Shown here: one piece after another, positions 55,620 through 64,000 of the stretch
Layout of the letters: each line of letters begins with the position of its first letter
Position numbering within the stretch: position 1 is the stretch's first letter
NCBI GenBank assembly: GCA_015680905.1
Contig: CM027377.1
Location: 88,577,001-88,641,000, forward strand
Origin: Coptis chinensis
Taxonomy: Eukaryota; Streptophyta; Magnoliopsida; Ranunculales; Ranunculaceae
Direction of reading: 5' to 3'
DNA length: 64,000 nucleotides
Translations under genes and position numbers: made by a program
The notes under the pieces: model-generated
What the model saw: the letters and a program-made list of their open reading frames with translations, nothing else
What the model was told of the DNA's origin: nothing
Databases searched by the model: none

Positions 55620-56932
55620 TACGCCTCGTGAGAGTTTTCTAGTGAATGTGCTCACAAACTTCTTCTATTTAGTACAAAGGGTCTTGCTTCCTTATTTATT
55701 CTCAAAAGTCCATACATCTCATTAGCGGGGAATAAGGACAAGCTCCTTTGAACTTAGAATAACATATGTACAGTAATTTAATAATCTAAAGATAAATGTG
55801 CAAAATATGAGCAATGAAATGAAAATACGAGTTGTTTCTGAGACTTTTGGAGAGCGTCCTTAAGGTGGGTTCTCACAGGGGTGTGTTGCAATCACAAATT
55901 TCTGATAGATCCACTCAAGGTTTGTTCTCTCAAGTGCAGCGGGCATATATTCCTCCCATACTCAAATGACGTCCAAAGAAACCGGGGCTGATTGATCACG
56001 CTTGTCACATACTATCACACCATCCTATTCCTAATCGAGCTAGAGGTCTTTCATTAAGAGTTAGGGGGCTAAGGTGATAATTTAGAAAGAAAAAGGAAGG
56101 GAAAACAAAATCTGATAAGTTGAAACCTGGGTATTCAAGATACTTGTAACCAGAGAAGAACCTCATTTTGTTCTTTTGCTTCCGAGTTGTGATACATTCT
56201 TTTAGCTCTTTGGCTTTGTGACTCTATATGATTTTGAATTTTTGGGAGTTCTAACTTTGCTTTCGTTTCTTTTTGTTTTTGATATTGCCTCCTTTTTATT
56301 TTGACATTTTGGGATATTCGATTTTTTACTCCTCTAATTTTTTTGGCGATACACCTGTAATTTGTTCTTAGTGATGAAAATACGCCACCTCCAAATAAGT
56401 TTAGGGCGTGGGTTGTTTGATATAGAACGAGAAATACATGGTTTATAATACTAGGGATAATTATTCTACTATGAAATATTTTTGGGTTTTTGTATTTTTG
56501 AAAACATATATAAAATGCATGAAAGAAAAATGGAAAATTTTGGCATGATGTATCTGTTTTACCTTCTACTCATACACCAATTCCCACAAGAAAAATAAAA
56601 CAAGCATATATAATATTAAACATATAATTAAATGTCATAATAAAGAAAAATAAAAGAACAATACAACATAATAAACTATCCATACGGACACTTGGGAGCT
56701 GCCTTGTCAGAATCCGTGCGTGAGTCATCACGTCATCGAGAAGATCCTTCTCCTTGATGATGTCAGGTCCTAGCATGTCTATCACTACGTGGGAGCACGT
56801 CTCTAATGCTCTGCATTGTTCTAGTGACACTGTGCTAAAAATGTCGCTGCTCCTGTTAGAAAGACTGCTGCTCCTCTCTGATGGTCCGTTGTTCTGCTAT
56901 AATGTTTCCTAAGTTTCCCTGATATAACACCC
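55620..56932 (-). mobile_element. Element G internal region, right part
   Basis: Continues the untranslated region interrupted at 44585: the minus strand reads CTCTCACGAGGCGTA and rejoins AGCTCGTCCAC. A frame at 56830-56570 (LETCSHVVIDMLGPDIIKEK) may be the end of an element ORF but is unassigned. A PPT-like ATTTGGAGGTGGCG lies near 56385. The element is cut at 56932 by LTR H. Confidence 0.6.
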
Positions 56933-57827
56933 CGTTTATTTTCTTTATATTTTCCCTATTTATTAGGTTTTAAAATGTAAAAATAATATTAAAAAAGAAA
57001 AGAAAAGAAAAGAAAATATAAAGATAAAGATAAAGAAAGATAAAAATGTGGGAGAGTTTGAAGGGTTTGGTTACAACCAAACTCTCTCTCTTTGTTAGTT
57101 TTGATTTATGGTTTTTGAAATACAAAATAAAAACAGAGAGAGATGTACAAGAGAAAAATAGAGAGAGAGAGGTAGCTATGGCTTGAGAGTGCTTGAAAGA
57201 GAAAGGGGCAGAGGAAGACAACACCTTACCGTTGGTTTTCGAGTTCGCCGATTTTCGTTTTTTGATTAACTTCGGGTTAGTAGTCTAAACCTTATTTTTA
57301 TATAATTGATTTATTACTAGGGTTTAGATTAGTTGTATATTTAATTCTCTATAATGGAACTTTGATATTGAAATTATTTGTTTAATCAAAGACTTTCGGT
57401 ATACTGCGTTACTGACACCAAAAGTTTAGCTTTGATATATAGGTGTTGTCATATTGATGAGCATTTGTATATGGTAGTGAGTAAATCATGTGTTTCTTGA
57501 TTGAATGGTAGTATTATATAGGCCTGCAATGGTTTTGAATGATGTGAAGTCATTGGATTCATGTTATAGGGTTTTGATTTTCAGAATTTTAGAACTGTTC
57601 TTGGTAATTTAAGCATAAAAAATTCGATTTTGATTTTTTTGATATGAATCCAACGCATGTTTACTGTAGACACGCATATCTACAACTTTTGTGTTTTGTA
57701 AAATTTCGTATCTAGTCGTTTTGCATATTGTAATTGAAGTTGAAGTCTGATTCAGAAACTGGGACTGGAACTGAGTAGTCTGTAGTAATAAAATCATATA
57801 AAATAAAAAATTTACTCTTTTGTGTTG

Positions 57828-57836
57828 ATTCCAAAA
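57828..57836. repeat. 9-bp target-site duplication ATTCCAAAA (left) of Pack-MULE
   Basis: Identical ATTCCAAAA at 59835-59843. Confidence 0.92.
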
Positions 57837-58075
57837 GAGTTTATGACTATTTAGTACCACGTACTTTTATTTTTTTTCCTAAAAGGTAACCGTACTTTTT
57901 TTCTCGCCTATTAGTTCCCCGAACTTTCAATTTAGTACCTCAGTCTCTTTTCCATCTCATTCCGTCCAATTTCGCTAACAGATTTACTATTCAAATTGAC
58001 TACTATTTTTTTTCTTTTTTTCTTTTTTTTTGTGAAGCAGAATGTTGAAAATATCCGTAGAATGATTCTGTATGT
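57837..58075. repeat. Left terminal inverted repeat of Pack-MULE
   Basis: About 239 bp, including TTAGTACCACGTACTTTTAT and AGCAGAATGTTGAAAATATC, inverted with roughly ten to fifteen percent difference by eye at the right end. Confidence 0.88.
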
Positions 58076-58199
58076 TTAAAAAGCTCATTTCCCATGAGTT
58101 TCTCTAGCTCCTTTCCGCGAGTTTGAGTTTGAAAAATCTAAAAAATCTCCTGAAACATAATTAATTCCTTTCATGTGAATACACAACTTCAAGAAACTC

Positions 58200-58232
58200 A
58201 GAGAGCGAGAGAGAGAGAGAGAGAGTGAGTTT
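58200..58232. repeat. (GA)n run in RPS8 leader
   Basis: GAGAGCGAGAGAGAGAGAGA-type purine repeat, about 55 bp before the RPS8 ATG. Confidence 0.85.
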
Positions 58233-58283
58233 GAGAAGAAAGAAGAAGAAAAGAGGAGTCGCCTCTCTCAATAGTCAGCAATC

Positions 58284-59500
58284 ATGGGTATCTCTTGTGA
58301 TTAAATACTTGAAAATATCTCAAAACTCATAATACTCCATAACAGAAACAAAACCAAAGTCTCAAAATTACATTTCTAACAACCCCATTTCACCAAAACA
58401 TTTAAAAAAGGCAATAACCAAATCTTAAACCTCAGAACCTGAGCTTAGAAAAGAACCACCTATTCTTCCCAGTTTTAAACCTTTCCTCAAACCTAGCTTT
58501 AATCTCCTTAGCAGCAGTAACCTTCTTATCCCTTGACCCAATGTTTCCAAACTAGCCACATCTTTCAAATCAACATCCAATGTATACCTAGTTGGCATTA
58601 TGTGATTATAATTCACAAGCATCACAAATGTTTTAACACGTGATTTCTTAGCTGTTTTTTTGGCTGAGTCTTTTCGAATCACTTTTTTAGGTTATTTTAA
58701 GACACCAGCTACTAAACAATGTCCATATGGTCTGTCACGTGTTCTATCATCATATCATTTTATTATCACTGCCTTACGACCTGCATATCGGCCTTGTAAA
58801 ACAATCACAACTTTGTTTGTTTCAGAAATTTCACCATTTTCAGACGTCTCATGATTTGATGCACAAAAGACGTGCAACTGGTGGAAAGAAGAAGAGTTGG
58901 AGGAAGAAACGAAAGTATGAGCTCGGTCGCCAACCTGCTAACACTAAGCTCTCCAGCAACAAAACTGTGAGAAGAATTTGTGTCAGGGGAGGCAATGTTA
59001 AATGGAGGGCTCTCATATTGGACACTGGAAACTTCTCATGAGGTAGTGAGGCTGTCACTAGGAAGACCCATCTTCTTGATGTGGTTTACAATGCCTCCAA
59101 CAATGAGCTTGTCAGGACTCAAACTTTGGTAAAGAGCGCCATCATTCAAGTAGATGTTGCACCATTTAGGTAGTGGTATCTTCAGCACTAGGGGGTAGAA
59201 ATTGGCAGGAAGAAGAAATCCACTGCCAAGAAGGAAGGTGCCGAGGAGGGTGAGGCTACTGTAGAAGGAGTTAAGAAGACTCAGCATGTGCTTAGGAAAC
59301 TAGATAAGTGCAAGGAAGAGCAGAAACTGGATTCTCACATCGAAGAGCAGTTAGGTGGTGGGAGGCTGCTGGCCTGTATCTCTTCCCACCCTAGTCAGTG
59401 TGGCAGAGCTAATGGATACATCTTAGAGGGAAAAGAGTTGGAGTTCTACATGAAAAAACTCCAGAGGGAGAAGGGCAAGGGCAGTGTTGGTGCTGCATAA
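58284..59500 (+). pseudogene. RPS8: 40S ribosomal protein S8 (eS8) pseudogene captured in Pack-MULE
   Basis: ATG at 58284 begins MGISCD, equivalent to MGISRD of plant eS8, after a leader with a (GA)n run. The frame is interrupted by about 545 bp holding the RPL27 copy. It resumes near 58847 with [16 protein letters not shown], then [40 protein letters not shown], later [20 protein letters not shown] and [19 protein letters not shown], stopping at 59500. In-frame stops replace a Trp codon (59039), a Gln codon (about 59168) and a Tyr codon (about 59189). No later intron is present, so it derives from a processed form or an intron-poor gene. eS8 is a structural protein of the small ribosomal subunit; this copy cannot make it. 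Confidence 0.95.
58432..58837 (-). pseudogene. RPL27: 60S ribosomal protein L27 (eL27) pseudogene
   Basis: The minus strand from 58837 reads [10 protein letters not shown], a stop, [15 protein letters not shown], then [13 protein letters not shown], then [17 protein letters not shown], then [21 protein letters not shown] frameshift near 58530 then leads to the [24 protein letters not shown] end and stop (58432-58434). It is essentially full length for eL27 (about 135 codons) and uninterrupted by introns. About 130 bp of downstream sequence (58303-58431) came with it. No poly(A) tail is seen at its 3' end. eL27 belongs to the large ribosomal subunit. Stops and frameshift make this copy dead. 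Confidence 0.93.
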
Positions 59501-59594
59501 GCAGAGAATTATGTTTTTTGTTATCATTTAATTTCTTATAAGATTTCAACAACTTAATGTTTAGACAATGGTTTTGTTTTTCTTTTGCGTAACG

Positions 59595-59834
59595 GATATT
59601 ATGGTTGATACATAATCATTCTATGAATATTTTCAACATTCTGCTTCAAAAAAAATAAAAAAAAATAAATAGTAAATCCTTTAGCAAAATTGGACGGAAT
59701 GAGACGGAAAAGCGACTGAGGTATTAAATTGAAACAAATTGAGAGTTCGGGGTACTAATTGGCGAGAAAAAAAAGTATGGGTACCATTTAGGGAAAAAAA
59801 ATGAAAGTACGTGGTATTAAATAATCATAAACTC
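59595..59834. repeat. Right terminal inverted repeat of Pack-MULE
   Basis: Inverted counterpart of 57837-58075; ends CATAAACTC before the ATTCCAAAA duplication. Confidence 0.88.
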
Positions 59835-59843
59835 ATTCCAAAA
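59835..59843. repeat. 9-bp target-site duplication ATTCCAAAA (right) of Pack-MULE
   Basis: Identical to 57828-57836. Confidence 0.92.
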
Positions 59844-61465
59844 CCATTAGAATCTAGACTTATAGAGGTACAACCTCATACTTTAACCCGAGTTCATACT
59901 CATGTTTAAGATTATGAAAACTGACTTCAATATATGATGACTGTTTGTGCACATATTTTGGACATGTTGCATTGTAGGAAGTGTATATGACACTATACTT
60001 AGTAGATTTGTGCGAAACCAAAACATAATGAAACCTTAGATAGTCTTTTATCCGACGCAGTGAGCCTCACTTAATTTGGATGAGTGATGGAAAATATATG
60101 ACCTCGACAATTCTACGCATCAGAAATTCTATTCGTCAGAAAATAGTTTTATGCATAGGGTTTGATCACAAATTGCATAAAGCTAGGGGGAGAGTTAGAG
60201 GTTTTGTAAAACATGAAAAGGTGAGTTTTATAAGTCTTCTTTCCAACTAAATTGGACTTGATGCATTCTGAGGTCTGTGGAGATAGTGCATCATAATTAA
60301 TTATGGCGTCTGGAAGTTTGACTGGCAGAAAATAGTGCGTCAGAAATCAGTTTCTGCGCACTGTGTTCGAGCCTAGTTTTGGCACATTTTGAATGAGATT
60401 GAGTATTTTTGTAAAACATAAGAAAGTAAGTTCTGTGTGTTAGATTTTCAACCCAAAAAACCTTGATGCATTTGGATATCTGTGGCAAGAGTTGTGCGAT
60501 TTGGAAGATAGTCCGTCAGAAATCTAGTTTGCTGAAAATTAAGACTTTTACCGTTTTCGCCCTAAGTTTTCTTCTAGATAGGCTGAGGTTGGGACTTTGA
60601 GTTCTACATGAAAAAATAGGTCTACATGCCCTAATTTCTAAATAATTAAGTTACATGTTATTTGGATAATTGTAGAAAAAGTTATTGCTTTGACAAGTTA
60701 GCTAGAAAACCTACCGTGTTATCCTTTGTTTGTGTGAACCTGTTTTGGGAAATATGTCTAATAATGAACTAAGAGTCTCTTAACCTCTTATTGGGTGTTT
60801 TATATAGTGTTTGTAGCCTACTTTTAGACTATGGTTTTATTTGGAACCGACATGGTTCATAAGATCATTTTTTTTTAGAATAAAAAGTAGAGAAATATCC
60901 ATTTGTGAATTTTTGGATTTAAAGATTCATAGTGTATCTCTGGGTATGAAACTTTACGTATATGATTATTGGAGTATTTGAAACTTATTGTATGTGATTC
61001 TATATAGTATAAATTATTATTTTCCTTAAAGATACATACAAGGATGTTGATATTTATTGGTTAAGAGCTACGTAAGGCTTGATTCTAATCTTGAAAGATT
61101 TGGATACGTAAGCAGCTTTGAGCAAAAGTGCAGCCACTATATTATATATTATATATTAGTTTTTGTGATAACTATATGAATATAATGTTAGTATTTAGTT
61201 ATGTACGTGATTGTGGCTATTTGAAGTGTATTTGATTGATGACCATTCGTGTTGCATTCAGTGATATTTAAATACGTGATTGATTTGCATTGATGCGTGA
61301 AAATAACTTTTTGCACGTGTGATCAATTGTTATGCATGATTAATGCTAGTACAATGATAAGTGAGCTGAGAATAATATTTTCAACGAGTCGACCACACCT
61401 TTAGAACTCTCCATGCCTCAAGATTTGGTAATAATATATATTATAACTTGATATGTCATGTGATA
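59844..61465 (+). other. LTR H interior, no gene
   Basis: AT-rich sequence without coding frame; continuation of LTR H after the Pack-MULE. Confidence 0.55.
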
Positions 61466-61735
61466 GGAAGGTATTCATTGAATGTGCCATGAATGACCTG
61501 TTAGTGTTATGATGGGTATTCCTTGAATGTGGTAGGAATGACCCAAGGTATTCATTGAATGTGCCATGAATGACCTATTAGTGTTATGATAGGTATTCCT
61601 TGAATGTGGCAGGAATGACCCAAGGTATTCATTGAATGTACCATGAATGACCTGTTAGTGTATGATGGGTATTCCTTGAATGTGGCGGGAATGACCCAAG
61701 GTATTCATTGAATGTGCCATGAATGACCTGAGATA
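61466..61735. repeat. 77-bp tandem repeat in LTR H, about 3.5 copies
   Basis: Units start GGTATTCATTGAATGTGCCA at about 61470, 61547, 61624 and 61700 and contain a second related phrase GGTATTCCTTGAATGTGGCA. A shorter version occurs inverted at 13755-13860. Confidence 0.9.
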
Positions 61736-61843
61736 TTGAATGCCCATAAGAAGCTGTGATTATGCGAATGGAAAGCCTAGAGATAGTTGTGACTTACAAG
61801 TTACGAGTTTGCAAGATGTAAATATGTTCTTGGAGGCAATATC

Positions 61844-61851
61844 CCTGCTTG
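61844..61851. repeat. 8-bp target-site duplication CCTGCTTG (left) of hAT MITE
   Basis: Identical CCTGCTTG at 62170-62177. Confidence 0.92.
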
Positions 61852-62169
61852 TAGGGATGGGAATGGTACGGGATCAACCCGAATCCGACCCATATCCGAA
61901 TTCATTTTTATCCAAATAGACCATATCCGAATCTAAATTATCCGACCCGAATATCCGAAAACCCGAACTATTTTAACAAGATTTATATTTTGATGCCTAA
62001 AAATAATTTATATCTTAGATTTATATATGAAAATCATTAAAATAGTGTATTTTTGTGTGTTTTTAGTGGATATGGATATTCGAAATCCGACCCGAATCCG
62101 GATGGATCCGGATATGGTAAAGAGTTTTGAGTGAGAATCCGACCCGAACCCGCTCCATTTCCTGCCCTA
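61852..62169. mobile_element. hAT-type MITE (318 bp)
   Basis: Ends TAGGGATGGGAATGG and CCATTTCCTGCCCTA, inverted with 12 of 15 matches, plus a perfect 8-bp duplication. The interior repeats ATCCGACCCGAATCCG phrases. No coding capacity. Confidence 0.9.
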
Positions 62170-62356
62170 CCTGCTTGGGACATATGTCTTGTAGTGGTAC
62201 TCGGTGTAAGAGAGGCACACAGGTATGTGTGATTTGGCAAATGTGTGAAGTGCAAATCATGAAGTAGGAACTAAAAGTGAGGTCAGTAAATAAGTGATTA
62301 TTAAATAAGATACATTGTGGAATTGAATGAACTAAAAATATGTAAATTTGTGTGAT

Positions 62357-62361
62357 GTTAT
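62357..62361. repeat. 5-bp target-site duplication GTTAT (left) of solo LTR
   Basis: Identical GTTAT at 63623-63627. Confidence 0.88.
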
Positions 62362-63622
62362 TGATAGGGTTATATACTAAAACCATTACTTTTGTATTAA
62401 CTCTAATTCTTTATATTTTGAATGAGAATCATATGGCCAAATATTATGCATATTATATATGTTATTAGTTATATGCATGTGTCTAATACTTTATGTTGTA
62501 GATGATATGGTGTGGACACACAGAAGATTATATCATCAGTACCTTACAAAGTATAAGTAATCGTTCACAACCTAGATGGATTTGGACAAACCATTGGTAC
62601 GGTTGTAGTATAATATGGTATTAGTCTATCTTGACTATAGGATTACACTAATACACTTTGTGTGTATCAAACAGGACCAAGTGAGGTTATTTTTCCTTAT
62701 ACTGACTATATAAGAGAACAAACGCCTCTGTTATTATGGATACTTGTCCTCCTAATCCGGATATAATAACGGGCACTTACATGTATTGTACATTGTTTTA
62801 AATCATCAATGAGTGAGATTTATTTGTGAATCAACAAACTCGATGGATTGGGTAATGACATTGTATGTAAGGTGTGATGTTGATTATAGAAGGAATCTGT
62901 GTCCCGCAAGAAGTCGGGTTGATGATGTCCCCTTGAGGAGCTCAAAAAGATTGTCATGTAAACCCTGCAGGTGGATTTATTCTAACATGACAATGAGGTT
63001 GAGTGGTACTACTCAAGAACATAAAAAGTTGATTAATGTATTTGTCAGTAACTTGACTTAATCAACGGACATTCGATATCTTAAACACGGGGAGATCAAC
63101 GAGTATATAATATGGAGCCCATAAACGCTGACACATAATTTAGGATTAGGGCAGTAGTGCAACAATGGCCTTTAGTGGAATAAGCTATTTGTTGACGGAC
63201 TTGGGCCGTGTGTTCTGGGCGAACATGGGAAGCCCAAGCCCGTCAGGAGGCCCAACCCTAATTTCTCCTCATGGTCCCTATTGTAGCCTATAAATAGAAT
63301 ACTCTCTCTCTGGCCGAAATTCACTATTCACTGGATTAGAAAAAGAGGCAAGGAAAGATAGATCCAAAATTGGATCTAGCTTTGTGAGAAAGAAGGGGAT
63401 TGGTATATCGTTGCCCACACAACGTCCAATCTGTTCTAAAGGAATACAACAGAATATCAAGGGGTTGATTTCGGATTCATTAAGCTTGGATTCTCAGAGT
63501 TATCTAAACCGAATCGAAAATGTATGTTCTCTATTCAAAATCGTGAGAACCCCATTGATTCCGTTGCGCGTGGGTTCTCGCAATTTATAGAAATATTTGC
63601 ATTCTGAATAGCAGTTCCTACA
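62362..63622 (+). mobile_element. Solo LTR, probably copia-type (1261 bp)
   Basis: TGATAGGG..CCTACA termini with a perfect GTTAT duplication on both sides and no internal region or second LTR. A TATA box lies 335 bp before the end, so the plus strand is probably sense. Assignment to copia rests on general resemblance only. Confidence 0.75.
63288..63297 (+). promoter_or_regulatory. TATA box of the solo LTR
   Basis: CTATAAATAG, followed by a CT-rich stretch (63301-63311) as expected near a plant transcription start. Confidence 0.65.
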
Positions 63623-63627
63623 GTTAT

Positions 63628-64000
63628 GGATGTCAAGTGTGACTTTGAATAATATTAGTGAATGTTTGTGATCTTTTATGTGATTGCAAAATGACTGTAA
63701 CTTGATATGTTATTATGAAAATATTAATGACTTGTGATAGTCTGAGATCTATGGTTATGCACGTAGAAACTTTATGATGTAATGGTGTCATATGAATGAC
63801 TACCCTTGATATAAATATTATGATAAGTGGTATTCCCTGAATATACGGGACGAACCAGGTTGTATCAATTAGACTTAAATTTCTTAAATGAGGTTCGATT
63901 TTGAATGGAAATTTGACTGGCTGAGATAAATCATTTTATTGTGATGTCTAACTTTGTTTTGCAGGAGGGTATGATCTATTAATCTTTTATGTAGGGACGT
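63628..64000 (+). other. LTR H, terminal visible part
   Basis: No gene. A TTTGTTTTGCAGGAGGG phrase (63953-63969) parallels TTTGCTTTGTTTTGGCAACG in the inverted copy (about 13155-13175). Confidence 0.5.

Larger units (their letters stand above)
57837..59834. mobile_element. Pack-MULE (Mutator-like, non-autonomous) carrying two ribosomal-protein gene copies
   Basis: 1,998 bp with long terminal inverted repeats (57837 to about 58075 and about 59595-59834, starting GAGTTTATGA) and a perfect 9-bp duplication, both diagnostic of Mutator-like elements. No transposase. The interior holds RPS8 sequence on the plus strand with an RPL27 copy on the minus strand inserted near its start. Confidence 0.92.
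56933..64000 (+). mobile_element. Long gypsy LTR H (Tekay/Del-like), with three insertions, cut by window edge
   Basis: Starts TATAACACCCCGTTTATTTT, homologous to the 3.0-kb solo LTR at 12744-15781 in opposite orientation. Both contain the TATTCATTGAATGTGCCATG repeat. After removing the three insertions about 3.5 kb remain, comparable to the other copy, so the LTR should end shortly beyond the window. Confidence 0.7.

Overview
This is a block of nuclear plant DNA, almost certainly from a eudicot. The signs are AT-rich intergenic sequence packed with plant-specific mobile elements: CACTA tnp2 transposons, Athila-like and Tat-like Ty3/gypsy retrotransposons, a Pack-MULE and a hAT MITE. No intact host gene is visible. 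Every coding region found is a transposon gene, a decayed reverse-transcriptase gene, or a captured and broken ribosomal-protein gene. The species cannot be named from the sequence.

Layout. 1-4021: 5' part of a CACTA element (minus strand) with a decayed tnp2-type transposase; it runs off the left edge. 4022-7040: 3' untranslated region and LTR of an old Athila-like element (plus). 7050-8345: an unassigned decayed gene-like locus (plus). 8424-43525: a relic of a reverse-transcriptase/endonuclease-like gene (minus), cut into three pieces. A solo LTR (about 8566-9401) sits in its 3' part. A second CACTA element (11317 to about 43328, plus) splits it and carries everything else in that interval. 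Inside that CACTA lie a Tat-like element D (12292-32377, TSD GTTTC) and Athila-like element B (32459-41995, TSD CTATT). Element D is itself interrupted by a 3.0-kb solo LTR (12744-15781) and by Athila-like element A (16185-27335, TSD GTGAA). The nest is therefore four levels deep, and each level is supported by matching target-site duplications or by a reading frame that reconnects across the insertion.

43600-56932: an older Athila-like element G (minus) split by element E (44586-55614, plus, TSD AGCTT). Element E is composite: it holds an internal LTR fragment, a Tat-like fragment F with integrase (minus strand) and an antisense intron-containing ORF (plus strand), and a repeated 3' untranslated segment. 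56933-64000: a long gypsy LTR (H, plus) receiving three later insertions: a Pack-MULE (57837-59834, 9-bp TSD) holding RPS8 and RPL27 pseudogenes, a hAT-type MITE (61852-62169, 8-bp TSD) and a probable copia solo LTR (62362-63622, 5-bp TSD).

The most unusual signals are non-coding. Elements A, B and E carry two copies of a hairpin-plus-polypurine-tract module, about 1.57 kb apart, one of them abutting the 3' LTR. Five related elements share a tandem two-hairpin motif about 160 nt before the LTR. The two Athila-like elements each carry the same GC-rich minisatellite at two distant internal sites. Element D contains a hairpin-forming minisatellite of about 88 bp per unit. All family assignments rest on motif recognition by eye, with no database search.
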